64,000 nucleotides of DNA from the NCBI RefSeq assembly GCF_041146795.1, contig NC_135169.1, positions 8,820,264 through 8,884,263 of the forward strand, given 5' to 3'. The DNA is from Maylandia zebra. Lineage: Eukaryota > Chordata > Actinopteri > Cichliformes > Cichlidae. Below the pieces are notes generated by a model. The model made no database searches, was not told the DNA's origin, and was given only the letters and a program-made list of their open reading frames with translations. A program made the translations under genes and the position numbers. Shown one piece after another: positions 55,066-64,000 of this stretch (the first letter of the stretch is position 1; every line of letters begins with the position of its first letter).

Positions 55066-56072
55066 ATGGATGATACAGCTAGTGCACAGGTGTCTAGAAG
55101 CTCGTTTGTGAGCAATAACATCCACCTGGTTCCAGTCTTCTGTGAATCCACTGTTCAAAGCTTTTTCAGTGTATTCGAACGCATAGTAACCGCACTGCAG
55201 TGGCCTCAAGACGTGTGGGGGTGATGTTGCTGTGTAAATTGACAGGTAAGGCTCATGAAGCTTGTTCTAGTCTGTCTAGGGATGACTGCCTAGCTTGTGA
55301 AAAGATTAAAAGTGCTGTCCTCCAGGCCTATGAACTTGTACCTGAAGCCTATAGGCAGCATTTTCGGGGTTTGAAGTTCACACAGGGTCAGTCCTACCTT
55401 GACTTTGCTAGGGAGAAGGCAAAGCTCTTTGATAGGTGGTGTTCTGCAAGCCAGGTTAACAATGTGGGGTCCATACGTGAGCTTATGCTGGTGGAGGACT
55501 TTAAAAACTCTGTTCCTGAGTCTATTGCTTGTTATTTAAGTGAGCAAAGGGTTTCCACATTACAGCAGGCTGCCACACTGGCAGATGAGTTTACCCTAGG
55601 TCATAAAATAAATGCTGTAGAATGTGATACCCCTCTGTGCCATAGTACACCTTGGAGAGGTAAGAGTGGGCCAGCTAACAAGGCTGAAAAAGTTGTGGTT
55701 TCGAGACCCAAAACGAAGCTTTGTTTCTTCTGCCACAAAGCTGGACACCTCGTTGCTAATTGTTTGAAGTTGAAACTCAAACGGAAAGCCCGCTCAAAGC
55801 AAAAAGGGCCTGCTTTGAGAAAAGTCAGTCGTGGTTCTCAAACCGACAAGGTTGCAAGGCTAAACTTGGAGCAGAATTGCTCAGTAGCACTCTGTAGTCA
55901 GTGTAAGAGGTCAACTAGCCCTGAGCTGCTGCTGGTTGACAATGTCCCAGTTCCTCAAAATGACCTGCATTCTCTCGGTCTGCGGCCACCCTCAGTCAGT
56001 ATTTTGAACCCACTGAGATGGGGTTGGCAGCTTCTGCAGGCGATGCCTAACCGTTGCTATGGGGTTTGGTAG
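55066..56072 (+). pseudogene. Retroelement gag (capsid and zinc knuckle), frameshifted
   Basis: A first reading begins at the ATG at 55066 and breaks in a G run near 55220. A second open frame continues to 56072. The capsid part has LTGKAHEACSSLSRDD, YELVPEAYRQHFRGLK and SIACYLSEQRVSTLQQAATL, like the SCAN-related capsid fold of Ty3/gypsy gag. A CCHC zinc knuckle follows (CFFCHKAGHLVANC), then a basic stretch. No protease, RT, integrase or envelope sequence lies between gag and the 3' LTR, so a large internal deletion or a pol-less lineage is indicated. It could be packaged in trans only if gag were intact elsewhere. Confidence 0.75.
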
Positions 56073-56167
56073 GTGGAAAGCCTATAATTTGATGATGCGA
56101 CGGTAACGGACTTGATTAGTTGTTTTGTTTATCATAATCATTTGACAAACCACAGGTTTGTATTTAT

Positions 56168-56176
56168 GGGAGGGGG
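56168..56176 (+). promoter_or_regulatory. Polypurine tract
   Basis: GGGAGGGGG directly before the 3' LTR start at 56177, the usual plus-strand primer site. Confidence 0.75.
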
Positions 56177-56733
56177 TGTTAGCAGGGCCTCCTCCTGAAG
56201 GTGCCTGTGTGGGCGTGTCCCACCACCTCTTCTGCCTGAGGTGCCACCTTTCCCTTTTGTGCAGCTGACTCTCGTCAGTAATTAAAGAAATTTAAGCCCA
56301 GGGAAAGGTGAGCTCTGAGCCAGAGTGCCATTAGTGTGGTTACGGCTAGTGAGCTGAGTGGTTGTGGTGTTTGCAGCTAGTGAGCTGCGTTTTTGTGGTT
56401 TTCAGCTAGTGTGCTGCGTGTCCGTGTTTGCAGCTAGTGAGCTGCACTCTTTTTGACTTACTTTGTACTTTATTGACCAATGCTTGAGTTTTGTTTGTTC
56501 CTTTAAATGGTGATAGCGGCAATAAGTAAAGTAATTGGATTACTTTTTGAAGAAGTAATCAGTAATTAGTTACTGATTACTTTTTTCAAGTAACTTGACC
56601 AACACTGCTTCCCGCACACACTTTAATAAAACTCTTTGATTTAACCATTCTGCCTCTGTTTCCTTTTCCTGACCCGGACACTTTTTGTTACTTCCCCCCT
56701 TCATCGCCTGGACCCTTTTAGGGGAACGTAACA
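56177..56733 (+). mobile_element. 3' LTR with a 101-bp foreign patch
   Basis: It matches the 5' LTR over most of its length, with a few substitutions and four rather than three minisatellite units. At 56521-56621 a 101-bp block replaces 34 bp of LTR (54429-54462 in the 5' LTR). The block is base-for-base the same as 53922-54022. Flanking 5-mers (ctgta left, ctatt right) do not match, so the target duplication is not evident. Confidence 0.85.
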
Positions 56734-57228
56734 CTATTTTTCATACTGTGTAGTTATTATGTTACATGTTTGATTCTGTATAAGATGTTCTCAGAGAATA
56801 AATGCTGCATGTTTATTTTGTTGGGTAAGATAAACATTACGGCGCATGTGTGGGAGCAGGTTAGAATGCACCAGTACGGCAATGGAAATGTGTGCTGTAG
56901 CAGAAAACAGTTTTTTGACCATGACATCATGTATTTGTATGTATGAGTCAGAAATAACTCTGGACAGCTCACATTAAGAAGTGGAAGAATTATTTTTTCA
57001 AGGCTTGGGACAGAAATTCACCACTACAGTGTGTGTTATCTGGCTTCATGGGTAGATAAAGTTGCGTAACATAACAGTGTAAATGTATGCTATGTCTTCT
57101 GATGATACTGCCTAAGGGAAGCATGTATAATGTAAACAGAACTGGTCCTTGGTAATGACCTAGTTTCTAAATTATTTTTTCAAAGGATTCATTTAATTAA
57201 AAAGAATATACCTGAATCATTTAGCACC
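56734..57228. other. No gene recognised
   Basis: AT-rich sequence between the LTR element and a Tc1 element. No feature supported. Confidence 0.4.
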
Positions 57229-57230
57229 TA

Positions 57231-58750
57231 CAGTGCTTTGAAAAAGTATTCATACCCCTTGAATTTTTACACATTTTGTCACCTTACAACCACATAATTA
57301 AATGTTTCTTATTGAGATTTTCTGTGATAGACCAACATAGTTGTAAAGTGGTACAAAAGTTAAACATCTTTTTCAAAATTTAAGCAAATAAATATCTGAA
57401 AAGTGTGGTGTGCATTTGTATTTAGCCCCCTCTGAAAACCTATAGACAAAATCCATTGTTATCATTTGCCTTTAGAAGTCACCTAATTAACTAATCAAGT
57501 TCACCTGTGTATAATTTAGTCTCATTATAAATACAGCTGCTCTGTGACGGCCTCAGTAGTTTGTTACAGAACATTAGTGAACAAACAGCTTCATGAAGAC
57601 CAAGGAATCCCCCAGGGATGGGTTATAAAAAATATCCCAAGCTATCCCAACATCTCAAGGAGAACTGTTCAATCCATGCAAACATGGAAAAATTATGCTC
57701 CTACCAAGACATGACCATCCACCTAAACTGACAAACCAAGCAAGGAGAGCTCTGGTCAGAGAAGCTTCCAAGAGGCCTACGGCCAACTTTGGAGGAGCTG
57801 CAGAATTCCACAGCTCAGGTGGGAGAATCTGTCCACAGGACAACTGTAAGTGTGTAACCCACAAATCTGGCCTATATGGAAGAATGGCAAGAAGACAGCC
57901 AATGTTGACTGAAGGACATAAGAAGTCCTGTTTGCAGTTTGCAGGAGCCATGTAGGGGAACACAGCAAACATGTGGAAGAAGGTGCTCTGGTCAGAAGAA
58001 ACCAAAGGTGAACTTTTTGGCCTAAATGAAAGCGCTATGTGTGGCAGAAAAGTCACACTGCTCACCACCCTGAATGTACCATACCCACTGTGAAACATGG
58101 TGGTGGCAACATCATGCTGTGGGGCTGTTTTTCTTCAGCAGGGACAGGGAAGCTGGTCAGAGATGATGGGAAGATGGATGGAGCTAAATACAGGGCAATC
58201 TTGGAACAAAACCTGTTGGAGGCTGCAAAGGACTTGAAACTGGGACACAGATTTGCCTTCCAACAAGACAATGACCCTAAATATGGCATTAGAACTTCAG
58301 AGGAATTGCCTGTAAATGGTAAATGGCCTGTATTTATATAGTGCTTTACTAGTCCCTAAGGACCCCAAAGCGCTTTACACATCCAGTCATGCACCCATTC
58401 ACACACACATCCACACGCTGGTGATGGCAGCTACATTGTAGCCACAGCCACCCTGGGGCGCACTGACAGAGGTGAGGCTGCCGGACACTGGCGCCACCGG
58501 GCCCTCTGACCACCACCAGCAGGCAACGGGTGAAGTGTCTTGCCCAAGGACAAAACGATCAAGACTGAAATGGTTTAGATCAAAGAATATCCATGTGTTC
58601 CCATCCGATCTGTCTGAGCTTGAGTTGTTTTACAATGAAGAATGGGCAAATTTTTCAGTCTCTAGATGTGCAAAGCTGGTAGTGACATATTCCAAAAGTC
58701 TCACAGCTGTAATTACAGTGAAAGGTTGCTCTACAAAGTATTATTATTGA
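57231..58750 (+). mobile_element. Tc1-like transposon, decayed, split by a SINE tail, right end missing
   Basis: A TA-preceded left end CAGTGCTTTGAAAAAGTATT. The transposase text is scattered over frames (HTVNHGGGNIMLWGCFSSAG-type block near 58.1 kb, [31 protein letters not shown]). It is interrupted at about 58312-58555, then continues with Tc1 3' sequence (AGATGTGCAAAGCTGGTAGT, TCTACAAAGTATTATTATTG). The right inverted repeat is absent. Pseudogene. Confidence 0.8.
58312..58555 (-). mobile_element. SINE tail inserted in the Tc1 element
   Basis: Inverse of the 3' two-thirds of the SINE at 45.82-46.13 kb (GGCCTGTATTTATATAGTGC at the left, CTTGCCCAAGGACA at the right). The tRNA-like head is absent, so it is 5'-truncated. 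No clear duplication. Confidence 0.75.
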
Positions 58751-58869
58751 TACAAAGTCAGAGAGATCTATGTTTTAGAAGAATCAGAAGGTCTCAAAAT
58801 GCGTACTCTGAAGTGTGCGGTCGCTGGATTGGGACACAGCCAACCTGTGTGTTTCTGTTCATTCTTTGT

Positions 58870-59155
58870 CAGGTTGGCTGTTATTCCTTGCCATGTTTCC
58901 AAGTTGCCATGTTTCATGTCCCAGGTATTTAAGTAACTCATGCTCAGGGTTTTTTTATGTTCAGTTCTAGTTTACCCAGTTTAGGTCAGTGTTTATTTTC
59001 TTATTGGTTCACCTTGACCTTTGTTTGTAATGTTTTTATCAGCCCTATTAAATGGCTCGCTTTTGTTAACATTCAAGTTTTGTTCCACATTCTTTGGTGT
59101 CTGCATTTTGGGTCCTCTTTGCAAATTCATACAGTGTGTTGCTGCATACCGTGAA
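58870..59155 (+). mobile_element. LTR-like fragment
   Basis: T-rich body with TATTAAATGG, then TTGGTGTCTGCATTTTGGGTCC, the U5-like ending of the LTR family in this window. Its ends are not defined. Confidence 0.4.
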
Positions 59156-59164
59156 ACGATATTG

Positions 59165-59545
59165 CGCAGATCTTCCAGGAGGTGGAGGTGGTCAACACAT
59201 ACAAGTACCTCGGGCTGTGGGTGGAGAACAAACTGGACTGGTCATGCAACACGCAGCACGTGTACAAAAAAGCCCAAAGCCGACTGTACTTCCTCAGGAG
59301 GCTGAGGTCTTTTAACATCTGCAGGAAGCTCCTGAGGATGTTTTACCAGTCGGTGTTTGATGGAGTACTTTTCTATGCTGTGGTGTGCTGGAGGAGCAAC
59401 ACAGCAAAGAAAGACTCATCCAGGCGGGAGAAACTAATCAGGAAGGGTAGCTCTGTGGTCAGCATGAAGCTGTACTCTCTGGTGAGGCTTCATGTCCATA
59501 AAAAAACAAGAAAAAGAAACATTTTTAAAAATATAAAATAATAAT
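59165..59545 (+). mobile_element. Rex1-type LINE thumb fragment
   Basis: An open frame from 59182: VVNTYKYLGLWVENKLDWSC, KAQSRLYFLRRLRSFNICRK, RMFYQSVFDGVLFYAVVCW. This is the post-RT thumb of Rex1/CR1-like LINEs. It ends in A-rich sequence. Confidence 0.75.
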
Positions 59546-59574
59546 ATACATAAAATACAATTACCTAAAAAATA

Positions 59575-61098
59575 TCAATTAATACACAAACACTTCAACC
59601 AGTGCTTTCTCAGACTGAATGAGTAATGGGAACCACTCACTGTCAGATCTGTGAGTGCTAAAATTATACTTTTACTAGAACCATCCAGTTGTTCTCTAAA
59701 ATAAAACATTAACTTTCTCAAAAGTGCTTTAAAAGTCCAAACACGCACAGCTACAAACATCTGGCTGGCACTACCCCCTCTAGTTATCCTACAAAGAATT
59801 CTCACTGCATCATTATATGTAATGTGCAGCTTCTGCATGCTACATTGTTTGTAGGATGACCACAAGGGGGCAGTATATAGCGGTGTGCGGTACGCTTTAA
59901 ACAAAGCCACTTTAACTAGAAGTGAACAAAAGCTGAATTTGCGTGCAATAGTATTTGCCTGCACATAGAGCTTAAACCGTTGTCTGTATATGTCATAATT
60001 CATTTGCTCAGTAATAAAGTGACCGAGGTATTTCACCTTTTTATCAACTTCAAGAGTTTTTTGGGGCCAGTTTAAACAAAGGGAAATTTACCTGCTTGGT
60101 TCTACATATCAAGACAGCACTTTTAACAGCATTGTACTTTATGTCATATTGCACACCATATTCAGTACAGACATAAAGAAGCTCCTGTAACCCAGCACTG
60201 CTTGGACTAAAAACAACCAGGTCATCTGCATACATGAGATGATTTATCAGTGCTTTACCTAATATACACCCAGTGTTACAGGCTCTCAGCTGTATGGACA
60301 AATCATCAACATATACATTAAATAAAATTGGAGACAAAATCCCACCCTGTCTGACACCATTGCTGACACCAAAGGGGCAGAAATACTACTTCCCCATTTA
60401 ACCTGCATGTTCTGATGAGCGTACCAGTAAGAGAGAATCCTCACCATGTATTGAGGAACTCCCCGTGTCTTCAGTTTATCAAAACGTTTTCTGTGGTTCA
60501 CTCGATCAAAAGCCTTAGAGGCATCAATGAAACACATGAGGACAGATTAATTTTTTATACAACCTGACTATTTCCTTGAGTGCATATATGCACATGTCAG
60601 TGCCGTGCTTTGGTTTGAAGCCAAACTGATTATCCAGAGAAGAGATGAACACACTAACTCTGTCAAACAAGATTCTTTCTAACACCTTAGATAAAATACT
60701 GGCTAGTGCAATCGGCCTGTAATTATCCAAACAGCTCACTTTTGCAGTGGTGTCCTTTATAACTGATACCAGTAAAATACACAGCATTGAGTCTGGTAAT
60801 ATATGGTAAGATATGACATTTCCCCTTGTGGGATTAATAAAGGTATATCATCATCATCATCATATGCCATGAATCATAAACCCAGTGAAACAGAGTGCTA
60901 GAAGAGGAGCTAGCCTTAAACTAGCATGTTTTAAATGTTCTGCAGTGATGTGATCCAAACCACAAGCTTTATTATCAGATAACCTATGACTTCATATACT
61001 TCATGTGTCCTTACACTTATTGTGTCATTACTCATGTCAGAATTGTTCTTATATGATTCACTTTTTATACAGTTAAACGATGCACTGTAATGCTCTCC
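59575..61098 (-). mobile_element. LINE copy 2 (I/RTE-like), RT and C-terminal region
   Basis: Minus-strand order: 61000-60870 (AEHF/LKHASLRLAPLL-type text), 60787-60524 (VSCLDNYRPIALASILSKVL, DNQFGFKPKHGTDM), 60537-60286 (CFIDASKAFDRVNH, first Asp), 60337-60050 (SPILFNVYVDDL, HLMYADDLVVFSPS catalytic pair), 60036-59575 (MKYLGHFITEQMNYDIYRQR thumb). RT residues are intact but spread over several frames, so it is inactive. The upstream part overlaps in sequence with LINE copy 1. Confidence 0.8.
60801..60868 (+). mobile_element. Short LINE tail with (ATC)n
   Basis: ATTTCCCCTTGTGGGATTAA, TAAAGGTATATCATCATCAT. It is absent from the same position in LINE copy 1 (24.64 kb), so it is an insertion. 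Confidence 0.65.
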
Positions 61099-61180
61099 TG
61101 ACAGGGTTTTGTTGGCGGACTCAGGCGCAGACCAGGAGACCTTTACAAAAACTGACAGTGCGTTTATTTACAGTGATTTC
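61099..61180 (-). mobile_element. LTR-like fragment shared with LINE copy 1
   Basis: TGACAGGGTTTTGTTGGCGG...TTTACAGTGATTTC, the same junction with LINE sequence as at 25390. It is cut by hAT2 copy 2 at 61181. Confidence 0.6.
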
Positions 61181-62587
61181 TAGTGATGTGCGATACCACT
61201 GATTTCCTTTCCAATCCGATACCAAGTAATATTCAGGGTGGTATCGACGATACTGATCCGATACCGATACTTTGCACAAAAACGTATTTTATTTATTGTA
61301 TCTCAAATTATAGCATCATAATGATTACAAGACACCAGATTTCTTGTTCTTATCACTTAATAATGGAGAGTTCATCATATAGAAATAAAAAAAACTGAAG
61401 TTGTGCTATTTGAACACCTTGCCTGCCTGCAGCACTAAAGGACTCCGTGAGAGACGTCACCTGTCCCTGTCCTCCTCTTCAGTTCACCTCAACATACGCT
61501 CGTCATGTTCTGTGATATGATTTACTCTGAGGTGTTTGACAAGGTTAGTGATGTTGCCACAACCATACATGCCAACCCTCCTGATTTTTCCAGGACAATC
61601 CCGAATTTCAGTGCCCCTCCCGGAAATCTCCTGATTTTCCACCCGGACAACAAAATTGAAAAACGATATCGCAGAATTCATAGCGCGGCCCAGCCAATTC
61701 CAGTTTCCAAATATGACGGCAGCTACTTAGTTTTAATATTACTCTTATTTCTCTTTCTGGGTCGCAAAAAAACTTTTAACATATTTTCAGGTTTCAGGTT
61801 TTCAGAATGTAGCTGTGTAAACTTCAAATATCTGAGCCGACCGACACATCGTCTTCAAACCCCCGCGGTCTTTCGCTACTCGGGTTAAACATGATATATA
61901 AGTCACTTTGATAACTTAAAAATGTTATTGTTTGGCTTTTTCAGTGTTTTATTTGTTCGTGAGTAAATCGGTTTGGCTGAAATTAAAGTTATTAGATTAG
62001 ATTAAATTTAATTTAACTTTATTAATCCATCGAGAGGGTTCCTCCTTGGTTTTCACACAGCTGAATAAACGTTAAACAGAAAACTGATTAAACAGAAGTG
62101 TGAGACGGTCCAGAGTTTACGTCAGCGCCCGGTTATATTTTAGATAGCAAGGAGCAGACGGCAGAGTTTCACTCCACCGAGGGAGCTCGTGACGTACTAC
62201 CCAGCTTTCTTTAGACCGCGAAGGCCGGGTCCTCAGGTGGAAGCAGCCTCTGAATTTGGACTGGCCAATAATAACGGTGACATTTAACGTATTTTATCCG
62301 ATAAATAAACACTGTAAAATTTATTTATCACCCCCAACAGCCCTTTTGAATGTCTCCCTTATTCTGAGGTCTCAAGGTTGGGAAGTATGGCCACAACACC
62401 TCACTTTTTTGCCACATGTATCGCAAACCACGTCTCAGCTGTTTGTGGAGGTAAAATACATCCGCACAATTACGCTCAGCCATTGTTGTGAGTGCGCACG
62501 CCAAGGGGCTGCGAGACATTTATACAGCCGTATTTCGCACATGACTATGAAAGGCGGAAGAGGAAGTAGTTCCTTTGAATGTAGACA
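61181..62587 (+). mobile_element. hAT2 copy 2, carrying hAT3; right end truncated
   Basis: It starts TAGTGATGTGCGATACCACT and follows hAT2 copy 1 in inverse orientation to GTAGACA at 62587, where similarity stops about 155 bp short of the expected end. It carries hAT3 at 61564-62389 at the identical site. Confidence 0.8.
61564..62389 (+). mobile_element. hAT3 copy 2, inside hAT2 copy 2
   Basis: It is bounded by CATACATGCCAACCC and GGTTGGGAAGTATG and flanked by gccacaac at 61556-61563 and 62390-62397. This is the inverse of gttgtggc seen at copy 1. Confidence 0.85.
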
Positions 62588-62689
62588 TTCCTTACATATT
62601 AGCAACTTTCATATATAGGAAAAATACACTATAAAGATGGGGTCACATAACTTAACAGATTATTAACTCACTAAATCAAAGTCTTCCAA

Positions 62690-63045
62690 AAAGGAAACAA
62701 AAAAGCAGCCTTTTTCTTTTTAACTAAAGTCAGAGATTTAACAAACAGGTTTAAGTCGTTTTTCCAGTAAGCTAGTGTTGGTTTGGTCTTCAAAAAAACG
62801 ACATTTATGTATAAATTGCTTGCACAAGATTAATAACACATTAACACCATAATTAGCTTTCTTTTCTTTCAAAAACACTCCAAACATTATCATATTAAAG
62901 GTAAACGGGGTAATTTGAATCCCACTGGAATAGAGCCAGGTATGAAAATCCAACCAAAATATTTGTATAAAATTGCACAAAAAGAATAGATGGTCCAGAT
63001 CCTCCTCTTCTGTTTCACAAAATACACTGTTGTGGATAGGCGTAG
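62690..63045 (-). mobile_element. L1/Tx1-type LINE C-terminal fragment
   Basis: Minus strand: a CFxETEEEDLDHLFF-type Cys/His block, FIQIFWLDFHTWLYS, and LLILCKQFIHKCRFFE, the C-terminal zinc-like and helical region of L1/Tx1 ORF2. Short and isolated. Confidence 0.55.
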
Positions 63046-63184
63046 CTTTGGGTCACGTGGTGTCGGTATTAGTAATAGTGATTGCTATATCAGCTGTTCA
63101 GGTCCCGAGGGAATTTTTGTGAATGAGTGGGTGATGGGGGAAGTCGACTTTTGCTGACCGCTCAAGCGGTCAATCTAGTGTCAG

Positions 63185-64000
63185 TACAAACACAGCTGCT
63201 CTGTGACGGCCTCAGAGGTTGTCTAAGAGAATATTGGGAGCAACAACACCATGAAGTCCAAAGAACACACCAGACAGGTCAGGGATAAAGTTACTGAGAA
63301 ATTTAAAGCAGGCTTAGGCTACAAAAAGATTTCCCAAGCCTTGAACATCCCACGGAGCACTGTTCAAGCCATCATTCAGAAATGGAAGGAGTATGGCACA
63401 ACTGTAAACCTACCAAGACAAGGCCGTCCTCCTAAACTCACAGACTGAACAAGGAGAGCGCTGATCAGAAATGCAGCCAAGAGGCCCATGGTGACTCTGG
63501 ACGAGCTGCAGAGATCTACAGCTCAGGTGGGGGAATCTGTCCACAGGACAACTATTAGTCGTGCACTGCACAAAGTTGGCCTTTATGGAAGAGTGGCAAG
63601 AAGAAAGCCATTGTTAACAGAAAACCATAAGAAGTCCTGTTTGCCACAAGCCATGTGGGGGACACAGCAAACATGTGGAAGAAGCTGCTCTGGTCAGATG
63701 AGACCAACATGCAAAACGCTATGTGTGGAAAATTAACACTGCACATCACTCTGAACACACCATCCCCACTGTCAGATATGGTGGTGGCAGCATCATGCTC
63801 TGGGGGGGCTTCTCTTCAGCAGGGACAGGAAGCTGGTCAGAGTTGATGGGAAGATGGATGGAGCCAAATACAGGACAGTCTTGGAAGAAAACCTCTTGGA
63901 GTCTGCAAAAGACTTGAGACTGGGGCGGAGGTTCACCTTCCAGCAGGACAACAACCCTGAACATAAAGCCAGGGCAACAATGGGATGGTTTAAAACAAAA
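63185..64000 (+). mobile_element. Tc1-like transposase gene, frameshifted, runs off the window
   Basis: From 63251: MKSKEHTRQVRDKVTEKFKA, KISQALNIPRSTVQAIIQKW (paired-like helix-turn-helix), then a stop after PPKLTD. The text continues in the next frame with LDELQRSTAQVGESVHRTTI and LYGRVARRKPLLTENHKKSC, and later [16 protein letters not shown]. At least two frame breaks. The first DDE Asp region is present as VWSDETN-like text in one frame. The right end is beyond 64000. Confidence 0.8.

Noticed and set aside
54108..56733. Complete endogenous retrovirus
   Set aside because: Only gag lies between the LTRs. No pol or envelope sequence is present, and the gag resembles Ty3/gypsy elements.
1..64000. 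CRISPR arrays, operons, bacterial promoters, rRNA or functional tRNA genes
   Set aside because: None seen. Direct repeats are transposon tails or microsatellites, and tRNA-like parts belong to SINEs.

Overview
The window reads as nuclear DNA of a ray-finned fish. It has spliced, phase-1 immunoglobulin-family exons, many LINE and SINE ends typical of percomorph fish, and TG-repeat microsatellites. The L2-type LINE tail ending in (TTGAA)n and the SINE types suggest a cichlid or close relative, but that is inference. There is no bacterial or organellar gene content. I identified everything by reading; no database search was run.

Layout. 1-16 kb: a LINE endonuclease fragment (-), a SINE with a perfect target duplication (2.1-2.5 kb), a LINE with a long open RT frame (3.6-6.0 kb), a decayed gene of an unrecognised, probably transposon-derived family plus a clean spliceable exon (6.4-8.9 kb), and an hAT transposon with a four-exon transposase frame (10.0-12.4 kb). 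16-28 kb: a fish Fc-receptor-like immunoglobulin receptor gene whose signal exon (16.0 kb) is separated from the rest (26.9-28.0 kb) by an 11-kb intron full of transposons, including solo LTRs, a LINE chimera, Penelope ends and a Ty3/gypsy remnant. 28-40 kb: a Penelope GIY-YIG remnant, an L2 copy, leader exons of a second receptor gene, a Ty3/gypsy pol, an hAT with BED-finger remnants, and a transmembrane/cytoplasmic exon of the receptor family. 40-50 kb: a small hAT MITE, a pogo element inserted in one arm of an inverted repeat, SINE and L2 copies, and the signal exon of a third receptor gene. 50-57 kb: a three-level nest of hAT elements next to an LTR-gag-LTR element with a proline-tRNA-type primer site. 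57-64 kb: Tc1 elements, a second LINE copy, and a second copy of the nested hAT pair in the opposite orientation.

How the parts relate. The only host genes I can support are a tandem set of Fc-receptor-like exons on the + strand (16.0, 26.9-28.0, 32.6-32.7, 39.5-39.7 and 46.7 kb). Every splice junction I could place in them is phase 1. The rest is mostly transposons, and many of their insertions can be ordered by target-site duplications and nesting. The most informative structures are the nested hAT pair shared by two loci, a 101-bp copy of upstream flank inside the 3' LTR of the gag element, the Penelope ends arranged around a telomere-like motif, and a pogo element that split an older inverted repeat.
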